NCBI GenBank assembly: GCA_003023745.1
Contig: PXYV01000006.1
Span: 1 to 64,000, forward strand
Direction of reading: 5' to 3'
DNA length: 64,000 bases
Source: Sulfobacillus acidophilus
GTDB lineage: Bacteria > Bacillota > Sulfobacillia > Sulfobacillales > Sulfobacillaceae
Shown here: positions 1 through 8,080 of the stretch, piece after piece
How positions within the stretch are numbered: the first letter of the stretch is position 1
Layout of the letters: the number at the start of each line of letters is the position of its first letter
Notes under the pieces: model-generated
Told to the model about the DNA's origin: nothing
Database searches by the model: none
The model's input: the letters and a program-made list of their open reading frames with translations, nothing else
Program-made: the position numbers and the translations under genes

Positions 1-95
1 ATTGTTCGAGAGTACGTGACGTAGAGCGGTGTGCGGGAAAACCGCACGCACCGTTCATTGAGGGGCTGGCCTCGCAAGAGGTCGGCCTACTCTAT
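1..95 (+). mobile_element. 3' end of a group II intron (class C-like), truncated by the window edge
   Basis: Bases 24-56 fold as a group II intron domain V: GAGCGGTGTGCGG, a GAAA-type turn, then CCGCACGCACCGTTC. Bases 57-94 fold as domain VI, with a GCAA tetraloop between GGCCTC and GAGGTC and an unpaired A in the distal CCTACTC strand as branch-point candidate. The pattern GAGC...GTTC followed by ...CCTACTCTAT is typical of bacterial class C introns, so the 3' splice site should lie near 94-95. The reading frame ending at the TAG at 22-24 (residues IVREYVT) could be the last residues of the intron reverse transcriptase, but that is a guess. The rest of the intron lies outside the window. Confidence 0.75.
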
Positions 96-138
96 CAAGC
101 GAAAACTTTGGTATCATGGAACGTGTGATAACGAGGAG

Positions 139-225
139 CCACTAGGGGAGCAATGGCTGAGACAAGGAACGGATCGTCCTTGGACCCTAGCACCTGATCT
201 GGGTAATACCAGCGTAGGGAAGTGG
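139..225 (+). promoter_or_regulatory. TPP riboswitch (thi-box)
   Basis: Conserved TPP aptamer blocks are present in order: ACTAGGGGAGC (141-151), GGCTGAGA, ACCCTAG, and CCTGATCTGGGTAATACCAGCGTAGGGAA (two adjoining conserved segments, about 193-221). Helix P1 pairs CCACT (139-143) with AGTGG (221-225). It lies directly upstream of tenA-thiD-thiM-thiE. Thiamine pyrophosphate binding should switch the operon off. The likely output is translational, through the SD hairpin at 279-298. Confidence 0.95.
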
Positions 226-278
226 ACCGGAGAAACGCAAGAGCCCTCACCGCATTTCTCCAATCGCCCCCAATGTTG

Positions 279-298
279 GCCTCCACAATTGAGGAGGC
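279..298 (+). promoter_or_regulatory. SD-sequestering hairpin of the thi operon
   Basis: GCCTCC (279-284) pairs perfectly with GGAGGC (293-298) around the loop ACAATTGA. The 3' arm is the tenA ribosome-binding site (GAGGAGG, 291-297), 8 nt before the ATG at 306. Closing this stem would hide the SD, so it is the probable expression platform of the upstream riboswitch. No T-tract follows, which argues against a transcription terminator. Confidence 0.7.
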
Positions 299-305
299 AT
301 CTTTT

Positions 306-995
306 ATGTCATTAGCAGCATCGTTGCGTGAAGCGCAAGAACCTCTATATCAGGCCATTCGCCGTCATCCATTTGTCGAGGGGCTTGCCGCCGGAACGCT
401 CCCCCCAGCTGCGGCGATCTTTTATGTGCAACAAGACGTGCAATATCTCGCGACGTATGCCCGCATGTTTGCCGTGGCGATGTCACAGGCTCAAGATTTG
501 GGCCAGATGAAGAGATTAGCCGATCACATGACAGTACTGCTTGAAGGTGAATTACTGCCGCATCAATGCCTATGCCGGGCTGCCCGGGTCTCTTACGAAG
601 ATCTGACGCGCGACGCCGTCCCCGTGGCCCCGGCAGCCCACCATTATGCCCAACACATGTGGGCGACGGGCTCACGCGGAATCTTAGCCCAAACCATTGC
701 GGCTATTTTACCCTGTCACTGGGTGTATGTGGATTTGGGACGAGATCTTGCGCAAGAGGTGAAGCCCGATGCCGATCATCCTTTTCGCGACTGGATCGCC
801 TTTTATGCCAAATCGTCTATGCGCACGGCGCTTGAAGACTTGTGCGATCTGCTGGAAGAGTCCAGCGGTGCCCGATGCGATTCAGGCATTGCGCAGGCGT
901 TCGAGATAAGCTTTGCCATGGAGTATCGATTTTTCGAGATGGCTTGGCATCAGACTGGATGGCGGTCGTTCGAACGGGTCGAGGGCACTCTATGA
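306..995 (+). CDS. tenA: Aminopyrimidine aminohydrolase / thiaminase II (TenA)
   Basis: This 229-aa protein belongs to the TenA family, which salvages the thiamine pyrimidine by hydrolysing aminopyrimidine breakdown products. The N-terminal segment RRHPFVEGLAAGTLP is the usual TenA signature. Cys137 in LPCHWVY sits where the family's catalytic cysteine (Cys135 in B. subtilis TenA) is expected. The ATG at 306 is chosen over in-frame starts from 222 because it follows GAGGAGG with 8 nt spacing and gives the family length; the upstream starts would lie inside the leader. It is the first gene of a TPP-controlled operon, and its stop overlaps the thiD start in ATGATGA. Confidence 0.93.
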   Translation: MSLAASLREAQEPLYQAIRRHPFVEGLAAGTLPPAAAIFYVQQDVQYLATYARMFAVAMSQAQDLGQMKRLADHMTVLLEGELLPHQCLCRAARVSYEDLTRDAVPVAPAAHHYAQHMWATGSRGILAQTIAAILPCHWVYVDLGRDLAQEVKPDADHPFRDWIAFYAKSSMRTALEDLCDLLEESSGARCDSGIAQAFEISFAMEYRFFEMAWHQTGWRSFERVEGTL

Positions 996-1915
996 TGAAG
1001 ACGTCAATCGGTGGTGGGGTTCCCCGCGTTTTGACAATCGCTGGGTCCGACAGCGGTGGCGGGGCCGGTATTCAGGCAGACCTTAAGACGATGCATCAAC
1101 TGGGCGTGTATGGGATGTCGGTGGTGACGGCGGTCACCGCGCAGAACACCGAGGGAGTGTTTGATATACAGACCATGCCGGTTCTGTCGGTACAAAGGCA
1201 GATGCGCGCAGTGTGGGATGATTTGGGCGTGGACGCCGTGAAATGCGGCATGCTGGCAACGGCTGAGATTGTGCAAGCGGTGAGTGATTGGCTGCATCAC
1301 CGACCAACCCGCAACCTGGTGGTCGATCCGGTGATGGTGGCCAAGGGCGGTGCCGCCTTGCTGGCGCCGCCGGCCATGCAATATTTGCGGGAGCGGCTGA
1401 TGCCGTTGGCCGAGGTTGTCACTCCGAACTTGCCCGAGGCGGCGGCTCTGGTAGGGTATCCGGTGGAAACACTGGCGCAAGCAAACCAGGCGTGTCATGA
1501 CATCGCAGCTCTCGGTCCCGCGTATGTGGTGGTCAAGGGCGGGCATCGGGCGGCATTGGGCGGTCAGATCATCGATGTCGTCTATCGCCGTGAGAGCCAA
1601 ACCGTTTGCTATTTAGCCGCTCCATACATCGACACCCCGAACACCCACGGGACTGGCTGCACGTTTTCATCGGCGCTGGCTTCGTTGTTGGCCCAGGGTT
1701 GGGACACACTTGAAGCCATCGCGGGCGCAAAAGCCTTTGTAAGCGAGGCAATCCTCGGTGGGTCCGGTTGGACCCTCGGCCACGGGAACGGGCCTACCAA
1801 CCATTTTGCCCCCCGCCCGGCCCGGTATCGCCCTCAGTGGGGAGTAGTCAACACGTACCAAGGGGGCGTCTGGCAGGTTCAGACGAAAGGAGTCAACGAT
1901 GACGATGGCACTTGA
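992..1915 (+). CDS. thiD: Hydroxymethylpyrimidine / phosphomethylpyrimidine kinase (ThiD)
   Basis: ThiD phosphorylates HMP and HMP-P to HMP-PP for thiamine phosphate synthesis. Ribokinase-fold motifs are visible: GSDSGGGAGIQADLKT near the N-terminus, DPVMVAKGG in the middle, and the anion-hole motif THGTGCTFSSALAS near residue 218. At 307 aa it is longer than the usual 260-270 aa because of a C-terminal tail of about 40 residues. The start is the ATG at 992 that overlaps the tenA stop, preceded by GAGGG; the in-frame start at 842 would lie inside tenA. The end overlaps thiM by 17 nt, so translation is likely coupled. Confidence 0.95.
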   Translation: MMKTSIGGGVPRVLTIAGSDSGGGAGIQADLKTMHQLGVYGMSVVTAVTAQNTEGVFDIQTMPVLSVQRQMRAVWDDLGVDAVKCGMLATAEIVQAVSDWLHHRPTRNLVVDPVMVAKGGAALLAPPAMQYLRERLMPLAEVVTPNLPEAAALVGYPVETLAQANQACHDIAALGPAYVVVKGGHRAALGGQIIDVVYRRESQTVCYLAAPYIDTPNTHGTGCTFSSALASLLAQGWDTLEAIAGAKAFVSEAILGGSGWTLGHGNGPTNHFAPRPARYRPQWGVVNTYQGGVWQVQTKGVNDDDGT

Positions 1916-2726
1916 TGTGGGCCGTTGGCTAAAACTCGTGCGATGCAACCGGCCGCTGATCCATAACATGACGAATCTTGTCGTGACCAATGTTGTGGCT
2001 AATGCGCTGTTAGCCTTGGGAGCGTCTCCCGTCATGGCGTATGCGCACGAAGAAGTGGAGGAAATGGCAAAGCTGGCTGGTGCGGTGGCGCTTAACATGG
2101 GTACCCTGACGCCAGATTTGGTTGCAGGAATGATTCTGGCCGGCCGAGCCGCCGCAGAGGCTCAAATCCCGGTGGTGTTTGACCCTGTGGGAGTGGGAGC
2201 GACGCAGTATCGGCAACAGGCAGCGCAGGAAATACTGGCACAGGTGCCGCTCAGTGTCCTCAAGGGCAACGGTGGCGAGATTAGCCATATGGTCGGAGTC
2301 GGCGGCTCCGTCCGCGGGGTTGACGCCCAAACTGTAGGTTCAGGCTTGCGTGAAGCGATGGCGGAATACGCCCGCGCGCACCAGCTGGTTGTGGTGGCTA
2401 CGGGTGCAGAGGATTTGGTGACCGATGGCCAGACTGTATGGGTCTTGAGCAATGGCGACGTACGGCTTAGTGAAATCACTGGGTCAGGATGTATGGTCAC
2501 CGCCCTGATTGCCGCATTTTTGGCGATTTGTGACGCACCGTGTCAACTCGCGCAGATGGCGGAGGCGAGTGTGGCTGCCATCACCTGCTTTAATGTGGCC
2601 GCGGAAACCGCGGCTCGGATGGCGCAAGGACCGGGCACGTTTGTCCCTCAGCTTTTCGATGCCTTAAAGGCCTTAACGCCTGAGGATGTGAACCGCCGAG
2701 CGCGCCTTAAGGATACGGTGGCCTAG
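1899..2726 (+). CDS. thiM: Hydroxyethylthiazole kinase (ThiM)
   Basis: ThiM phosphorylates the thiazole alcohol (THZ) and so salvages the second half of thiamine. The 275-aa protein shows NMTNLVVTNVVANALLALGASPVMA at the N-terminus (two adjoining family blocks), VVFDPVGVGAT in the core, VVVATGAEDLV, and the catalytic ITGSGCMVTA near residue 195. Family members usually read GTGC there, so GSGC is a mild variant. The SD AAAGGAG (1886-1892) lies inside the end of thiD. Together with TenA and ThiD this makes a salvage operon; thiC, thiG and thiF are absent from it. Confidence 0.95.
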   Translation: MTMALDVGRWLKLVRCNRPLIHNMTNLVVTNVVANALLALGASPVMAYAHEEVEEMAKLAGAVALNMGTLTPDLVAGMILAGRAAAEAQIPVVFDPVGVGATQYRQQAAQEILAQVPLSVLKGNGGEISHMVGVGGSVRGVDAQTVGSGLREAMAEYARAHQLVVVATGAEDLVTDGQTVWVLSNGDVRLSEITGSGCMVTALIAAFLAICDAPCQLAQMAEASVAAITCFNVAAETAARMAQGPGTFVPQLFDALKALTPEDVNRRARLKDTVA

Positions 2727-2730
2727 GTTC

Positions 2731-3369
2731 ATGATGACGGAGACGGAACGCCTGGCACTCTATGTCATCACGGATGAACGCGAAGACAGGGATTCGCTGT
2801 TGAAGACCTGTGAAGCGGCCTTGCAAGGTGGGGCGGGTGTGATCCAATTACGGCGCAAGAACGATAGTGGTCTGGCGCTGGTGCAATTGGGTCTGGCACT
2901 GCGTGAGCTGACAACTGCATACCGCGCACTTTACATCGTCAATGATCGCATTGACGTAGCGCTGGCGACCGATGCCGACGGCGTTCATGTGGGCCAGGAC
3001 GATCTGCCGCTTGGGATTGCCCGCCGACTTATGGGGCCAAAGATTATTGGTGTGTCCGCTAGCACCGTGGCGGAAGCACTCAAGGCGAAGGAAGGCGGTG
3101 CAGACTATCTGGGCGTAGGCGCAGTCTTTGCGACAGAATCCAAGGATGATGCGACGCTGTGCGGACTAAACGGGTTACGAACGATTGCCAAAGCCGTATC
3201 AGGATGCCCAGTGGTGGCAATTGGCGGAATTACTCAAAATAATGCCGATGCGGTGCTGGATTGCGGGGTTGTGGGCCTGGCAGTGATCTCGGCTGTGATG
3301 GGGTCGGGCGATCCGAGATCAGCCGCGCAAGCGCTCTTCACGCAAATTCACTCTTACCGGCAGAAATAG
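2731..3369 (+). CDS. thiE: Thiamine-phosphate synthase (ThiE)
   Basis: ThiE joins HMP-PP and THZ-P to thiamine phosphate. This 212-aa TIM-barrel shows GVIQLRRKND (usually QLREK), IVNDRIDVALATDADGVHVG and QDDLP, IGVSAS, DYLGVGAVFATESK and VVAIGGI, in the family order. It starts 4 nt after thiM and is the last gene of the riboswitch-controlled operon. Adjacent ATG codons at 2731 and 2734 are both possible starts. Confidence 0.95.
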   Translation: MMTETERLALYVITDEREDRDSLLKTCEAALQGGAGVIQLRRKNDSGLALVQLGLALRELTTAYRALYIVNDRIDVALATDADGVHVGQDDLPLGIARRLMGPKIIGVSASTVAEALKAKEGGADYLGVGAVFATESKDDATLCGLNGLRTIAKAVSGCPVVAIGGITQNNADAVLDCGVVGLAVISAVMGSGDPRSAAQALFTQIHSYRQK

Positions 3370-3724
3370 CGTTTGAGAGCGTGTTCCCGACTAACGCCAT
3401 GGGGCCGACGCAGGGGTTGTGCTGCAACCGGATCGTTGCTGGCAACGGAGGATAGAGATGCCGCAAGACTTGTCTTAGATTAGATTTTGTGTTTTCCTCC
3501 ATCTAGGCACGACATCGGGTGCCCTTAAGTCAAAGCGCATCCGATCTGCTTGGCACGGTTTGGCCCTGAGAAGGTTTTGCCGATTGGGGATAAAGCGTGA
3601 GGATATCGCCGACAAACGGGCCAGGAGTGTGCGAGGCGTGACAAGACGAATTTGGCCTGGGAGTTGATTCGATGGACGATGGGGCCATGACTGCGGTGGT
3701 TAGTCTAGACAGAGGTGAGTATGG
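3370..3724. other. Intergenic region between thiE and tdk, no gene seen
   Basis: About 355 bases. Short stems occur after thiE (GGTTGtgctgCAACC near 3415 and GTTGCtgGCAAC near 3434), without a T-tract. A GGCAC/GTGCC repeat is near 3506. Reading frames here are short, lack SD sites and match nothing I know. The tdk ribosome-binding site is at 3712-3719. Confidence 0.6.
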
Positions 3725-4282
3725 GTGGCTGGTTCGATTCATGTTGTATGTGGAGAAATGTATAGTGGTAAGTCGCAAGAACTGGCGCGATTAATTGAAC
3801 GGGCAACCATTGCAGATCGACGCGTCATGATTTTTTACCCGACATTATCCGAACGGGACAGCACGCGCGACATTGTGAGTCGCTTGCAGCACCTAAAACC
3901 CGTGGTCATTTGCCCGGTGGCTTATGACGTCGATTGGAGTCGGGTGGACATTTCACGGTTTGACACTATTGCGCTAGATGAAGCGCAATTTTTTTCGAAT
4001 GCAGTCGTTGACGCCGTAAAAGACTGGCGCCAAGCGGGGAAGATGGTGCTCATTTCCGGACTCGATCTCGATGTGCATGAGGAACCGTTTGGACCCATGG
4101 GCGATTTACTGTGCCTAGCCAATACCGTTGCGAAACTTCATGCTGTGTGCGTGGACTGTAAAGGACAAGATTCGGCGATCTCCTATCGCATGACGAACCA
4201 AGACGAACAGATTGTCGTGGGTGAATCGGAATATATTCCCTTGTGCTTTGATTGCTATTACCGACGCAAAAGCGCACATTAA
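3725..4282 (+). CDS. tdk: Thymidine kinase (type II)
   Basis: This cytosolic salvage enzyme phosphorylates thymidine to dTMP. The 185-aa sequence has the P-loop GEMYSGKSQ (residues 10-18), the Walker B-like ALDEAQFF, SGLDLD, and the C-terminal zinc-site cysteines (CVDC and CFDC), all typical of type II enzymes. The last residue of the P-loop is shifted from the usual GKT to GKSQ. The start is a GTG preceded by GAGGTGAG with 5 nt spacing; no ATG lies at the right place. It stands alone, ending in a hairpin shared with the convergent korAB operon. Confidence 0.93.
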   Translation: MAGSIHVVCGEMYSGKSQELARLIERATIADRRVMIFYPTLSERDSTRDIVSRLQHLKPVVICPVAYDVDWSRVDISRFDTIALDEAQFFSNAVVDAVKDWRQAGKMVLISGLDLDVHEEPFGPMGDLLCLANTVAKLHAVCVDCKGQDSAISYRMTNQDEQIVVGESEYIPLCFDCYYRRKSAH

Positions 4283-4344
4283 ACGACAGCTTTTAGGATC
4301 GGGCAAATTCCCGGGTGTTCACCGGAACGATTAGTGGAAACGTT

Positions 4345-4386
4345 CATAGGCCAGCAACTCCCTTCCCTGTGGATTGCTGGCCTATG
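4345..4386. terminator. 13-bp perfect hairpin between convergent tdk and korB
   Basis: CATAGGCCAGCAA (4345-4357) is the exact reverse complement of TTGCTGGCCTATG (4374-4386), separated by a 16-nt loop. It sits between two converging genes (tdk ends at 4282, korB at 4400), where a bidirectional transcription stop is expected. There is no T-tract on either side, so intrinsic termination is not certain; a 3'-end-protecting stem is an alternative. Confidence 0.6.
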
Positions 4387-4399
4387 GCGCGGAGAACCG

Positions 4400-5263
4400 C
4401 TAGTCGAAACTGGCCAAAATCTGATTCCAAGTCTCATCGTCGACGTGCCAATCCTGATGGGCTAACGGGACGTCGCGGAAACCCGGAATTTGGGCTTCAT
4501 AAGGTTCGGATTCTTCTTGATAGACAATGCCGGTCACCAATTCGTCGGTTATATCAAGACGGGCCAGCGCTTGCGGTCGATTGTGCGAATCGTAATCGGG
4601 ATCGTCATCCAGGTTGGTTAACGTCTTTTTGTACCAATCGTACGTGTTCACCTTGTTGTAGGTGACGCAGGGTGAAATGACGTTAATGAGGGCAAACCCC
4701 GGGTGCTCAATACCTTGTTGGATCAGGCGCGCCAATTGCGGTTGCCAACTGGAGAACCCTTGGGCCACAAAGGTGGCCCCGGCCGAGACCGCTAGCATTA
4801 GGGGGTGAACGGGGCGGTCAATGCTACCCTTAGGCGTGGTTTTGGTCTTAAATCCACTGTCCGAAGTGGGCGACGTCTGTCCTTTGGTCAGGCCGTAGAC
4901 ATGGTTATCCATCACGATATAGGTCATATTGACGTTTCGGCGCAAAGCGTGCATAAAGTGGCCCATGCCGATCGCATAGGCATCGCCATCGCCGCCTGCC
5001 GCTAATACCAACAGGTCGCGGTTGCCCAATTTCAACCCTAGTGCTGCTGGCAACGTGCGTCCGTGCGTTACGTGGATGTTGTAGGAGTTGATATAGTTGC
5101 CCAGTTTGCCGGAACAGCCAATACCCGCAACGATGGCCGTCGTGCTGGGTTCGGCCCCCACTGCCACCAGCGCCTTTTGCATGGCGGCCAACACCCCAAA
5201 GTCGCCGCATCCCGGACACCACCAGGATTTCTCTGCGGTTTTAAATTCTTGCAATGTCGCCAT
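4400..5263 (-). CDS. korB: 2-oxoacid:ferredoxin oxidoreductase, beta (TPP-binding) subunit
   Basis: This subunit binds thiamine pyrophosphate and a [4Fe-4S] cluster in 2-oxoglutarate-type ferredoxin oxidoreductases. The 287-aa sequence shows WWCPGCGDFGVL near the N-terminus, GIGCSGK, THGRTLPAALGLKL and GGDGDAYAIGMGHF, the TPP/Mg motif. The start ATG (5263-5261) overlaps the korA stop in TGATG and follows GGAGGTGAG; the longer frame to 5365 lies inside korA. Substrate (2-oxoglutarate, pyruvate or another 2-oxoacid) cannot be fixed from sequence, so the gene name is by similarity. The enzyme links TPP made by the neighbouring thi operon to central carbon flow. Confidence 0.9.
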   Translation of the reverse strand: MATLQEFKTAEKSWWCPGCGDFGVLAAMQKALVAVGAEPSTTAIVAGIGCSGKLGNYINSYNIHVTHGRTLPAALGLKLGNRDLLVLAAGGDGDAYAIGMGHFMHALRRNVNMTYIVMDNHVYGLTKGQTSPTSDSGFKTKTTPKGSIDRPVHPLMLAVSAGATFVAQGFSSWQPQLARLIQQGIEHPGFALINVISPCVTYNKVNTYDWYKKTLTNLDDDPDYDSHNRPQALARLDITDELVTGIVYQEESEPYEAQIPGFRDVPLAHQDWHVDDETWNQILASFD

Positions 5264-7017
5264 CAGCCACTCACCTCCACGAATGTCTGCAAAAGTGGAC
5301 GGGCGGCAGTCACCACTTCCGACGGAAAGAACTGGACTCCGTCGTATTTTAATAAGCTGTGGCAACGGCTGTCATCATAAACGCCGGCGGCCCGCATCAA
5401 CAACCCGACTTGACCGGTTGCGTTTTGCTCGACAATGAGAATTTGGCCGCAATGCTGGAACCGCTCCCGAAACTGCTCCACAGGAAATGGCGACAGAGTG
5501 CGAAGCCAACTAATCGCGACGCGATGGCCTTCGTGCTGGAGTATCGCTTGCGCTTCGCGGATGGCGCCGACGGTTGAGCCAATTGCGAGCAACACCAGGT
5601 CGGCATCACTCGGTCCTTCCCACTTGACGCCGTCTCGGAGCCTATGCACCTGTTTGAGCTTGTTTAGCCGTTTTTCCATCATTTTTGCCCGATTGCCGGG
5701 ATCTTCGGAAACCTTGCCGCTTGGCTGATGCTCGACGCCGGTTGCTAGGTGTTGACCTAGTTTGGTGCCGGGCAGTGTGCGCGCGGAGATGCCATCTGCC
5801 GTGATTTGATACCGGTAAAAGGTATCCTGCCCCAATTCGACCAGTTGTTCGGCACTCAGCACCGGACCTCGATCAATCGTGACCTTTGGCCCATTCAATT
5901 GGGCTCGATCAACGGTTTGCGACCATAGAGCCAAGGAGAGATCGGAGGCGATGAGAACCGGGGTTTGCAAAGTGTCAGCTAAGTTGAACGCTTGCCATCC
6001 ATCCTCGAAGGCCTCTTCCGGGCTGCTCGGCGCCAAGACAATTCGTGGACCCTCGCCATGCCCCCCGTTGACAATGGCCATGAGGTCGGATTGTTCTTGC
6101 TTGGTAGGCATACCGGTCGATGGACCGCTGCGCTGGGTGTCGACTATCACCACCGGAATTTCGGCCATGCTAGCCAGACCAATCCCTTCCTGCATCAATG
6201 AAAAACCCGGACCGGAGGTCGCGGTCATGGCACGTACGCCCGCATATCCTGCACCAACGCAGGCGGTGATCGACCCTAACTCGTCTTCCATTTGGACGAC
6301 AGCACCGCCCACCAGGGGCATCCATTTCGATAAAGCTTCCATAATGTCGGTCGCGGGGGTGATGGGATAACCACACATGAGACGGCAGCCTCCCGCCAGT
6401 GCTCCCAACGCCAATGCATCATTTCCGGTGATTACCAGCCGGTCGCCCGGTACGGGACTGTCCAGCCGCAATTGTGATGCCCCGGCAAATTCTCTCTTCA
6501 CCCGCTCGTACCCATCCATCAACGCCTCTTGGTTCGCCTGAACGATCGCGTCCCCCTTGCGTGCGAACTTTGATTCGACGTAATCCAAAAAAGGCTGACT
6601 CGGGAGATTCAACAAGGCCGCCGACGCCCCTACAGAGACCATGTTGCGCATGACTACCGAGCCGTGCGCTTTCGCGATCTCGGTCAGCGGCAACCCGATT
6701 AACGTAGCCTTGACGCCATCCGGCAGCGTCGGCTTAATCACGCTGTCGGCTAGTAATAATCCACCACTCAGTTCCCGTGCATGTTGATTAATTGTGTCCT
6801 GATTGAGCGCTACGAGAATGTCCGTATTTTCCGTAGCCGCATGCACCGGAACGTTTGCAATCCGCACTTTATAAGTCGTGTGTCCCCCTTTAATACGCGA
6901 CGAAAACAACTTGTAGCCGTAGACGAAGTAACCCATTCGGCTGGCGACGGTCGACAGCACGTCGCCCGTGGAATCAATGCCTTCGCCCTGTTCGCCGCCA
7001 ATCTTCCACGCAATCAT
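5263..7017 (-). CDS. korA: 2-oxoacid:ferredoxin oxidoreductase, fused gamma-alpha subunit
   Basis: At 584 aa the protein carries a gamma domain first (about residues 1-190, IGGEQGEGIDSTG and FSSRIKGGHTTYKVRI), then the alpha domain with MCGYPITPATDIMEALS, the conserved 2-oxoacid-binding motif, and a C-terminal transketolase-like part. This gamma-alpha fusion is the common layout of two-subunit KorAB enzymes. No separate ferredoxin-like delta subunit is adjacent. I chose the ATG at 7017, which follows AGGAGGG by 9 nt; an in-frame start at 7059 adds 14 unconserved residues. Translation is coupled to korB. Confidence 0.92.
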   Translation of the reverse strand: MIAWKIGGEQGEGIDSTGDVLSTVASRMGYFVYGYKLFSSRIKGGHTTYKVRIANVPVHAATENTDILVALNQDTINQHARELSGGLLLADSVIKPTLPDGVKATLIGLPLTEIAKAHGSVVMRNMVSVGASAALLNLPSQPFLDYVESKFARKGDAIVQANQEALMDGYERVKREFAGASQLRLDSPVPGDRLVITGNDALALGALAGGCRLMCGYPITPATDIMEALSKWMPLVGGAVVQMEDELGSITACVGAGYAGVRAMTATSGPGFSLMQEGIGLASMAEIPVVIVDTQRSGPSTGMPTKQEQSDLMAIVNGGHGEGPRIVLAPSSPEEAFEDGWQAFNLADTLQTPVLIASDLSLALWSQTVDRAQLNGPKVTIDRGPVLSAEQLVELGQDTFYRYQITADGISARTLPGTKLGQHLATGVEHQPSGKVSEDPGNRAKMMEKRLNKLKQVHRLRDGVKWEGPSDADLVLLAIGSTVGAIREAQAILQHEGHRVAISWLRTLSPFPVEQFRERFQHCGQILIVEQNATGQVGLLMRAAGVYDDSRCHSLLKYDGVQFFPSEVVTAARPLLQTFVEVSG

Positions 7018-7214
7018 GACTGGAAGCCCTCCTCTATGGTGACCAATACGCAAGTTCACTTCATCTTAATGCAATTTTGCGGTGGAGGAAACGGTTAATG
7101 TGCGATCTGTGTCGGAAATTCCGCAGGAATATTTGGATGACAATGCCCGCTATTTTCCCACATTTGTGCGCGTGTCCCTATTCGGGAGCAGGGGCATCAC
7201 ACGCGGCGCATGCG

Positions 7215-7859
7215 TTACGATTGAACTTGGGCGGCCATGGTGCCAACGTACAAGGGAGCCAAGTGGCGGATGGCATTATGCGCCCGTGTTACCAGTTCGG
7301 CACTGCGGACGACCGCCTGATCGCGATCAAAAACCATACCCACGGAGAATCCGTGCGTCTTCAGGCTTGCCTTTTGGATGATGGCCGGTATGTTTTCCAC
7401 TGTTAGAGAGCGGATATCGCGGCCGTTGATGCCGTGGTCATTGGCATAATAATAAATTGGCGCCGCGTCCTTGAGATCAAAGGCCTTGGCTTGGTGTCCG
7501 GCCAGATACTGCAAAAGCGCTTGTTTGTCGTCGCCGCCTTCGGGTTTGATGGAGAACCGCACAAAAACCCCGTCAAGAAAGATTCCGACCTCAAAGTGTG
7601 CATAACGCTTATACCCGCGCTCGGAACGGGAGAATGCCACCCAGGTATCGTCAGGGGGGTTCACGCGGCGACGGGCATGCGATGCCGTGTGCGGATACAT
7701 CGCGTGGCCCGTGACCTCAGCCAGAAGCGGGGCCAAGTCGTCTCCCAGCATGGCTAATTTAGGGCGTACCGTGGTTCGCAGAGCACTCATACGGACATGA
7801 AACTCCGGAATCAAAAACACATCGAAATCAGGTTTGCTAAATCCGCTAAATTGGTACAT
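7215..7859 (-). CDS. DUF1054 family protein (YktB-like)
   Basis: The 214-aa protein resembles B. subtilis YktB (DUF1054) along its length: FSGFSKPDFDVFLIP at the start, RPKLAMLGDDLAPLL, HARRRVNPPDDTWVAFSRSE, and RGYKRYAHFEVG. Members are small soluble proteins of unknown function found in Firmicutes. It is preceded by AAAGGGAT and ATG at 7859. It may share transcription with korAB downstream, about 200 nt away on the same strand, but no promoter decides this. Confidence 0.85.
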   Translation of the reverse strand: MYQFSGFSKPDFDVFLIPEFHVRMSALRTTVRPKLAMLGDDLAPLLAEVTGHAMYPHTASHARRRVNPPDDTWVAFSRSERGYKRYAHFEVGIFLDGVFVRFSIKPEGGDDKQALLQYLAGHQAKAFDLKDAAPIYYYANDHGINGRDIRSLTVENIPAIIQKASLKTHGFSVGMVFDRDQAVVRSAELVTRAHNAIRHLAPLYVGTMAAQVQS

Positions 7860-8080
7860 GAATTAATCCCTTTCCTGGCATGCTGCCACTTGATTTCATC
7901 GTATCAAGACATCTGAGAAATCACAACTGCTGGGCGAGACGACAGGGATTTTGACTCGACGCCGCGAATAGGAAAGTGAAAGGCGTGAGAAAGCATAGGA
8001 CGGGCGGCGTCGGCGCCCGATCGTTGGAACTGAGGTCACCACGCCGGAGGGCGTGGATTGACATAGACAGGGGCTAGTTC

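Noticed and set aside
842-991. Longer N-terminus for ThiD from an ATG at 842
   Set aside because: It lies wholly inside tenA, adds 50 unconserved residues, and ATG 992 has an SD and overlaps the tenA stop.
1004-1600. 198-aa minus-strand frame opposite thiD
   Set aside because: Histidine/arginine-rich shadow of thiD with no domain and no ribosome-binding site.
5879-6370. 163-aa plus-strand frame inside korA
   Set aside because: Antisense shadow of a well-conserved gene.
7077-7406. Plus-strand frames of about 100 aa between korA and the DUF1054 gene
   Set aside because: They run into the DUF1054 gene antisense, have odd composition and no SD.
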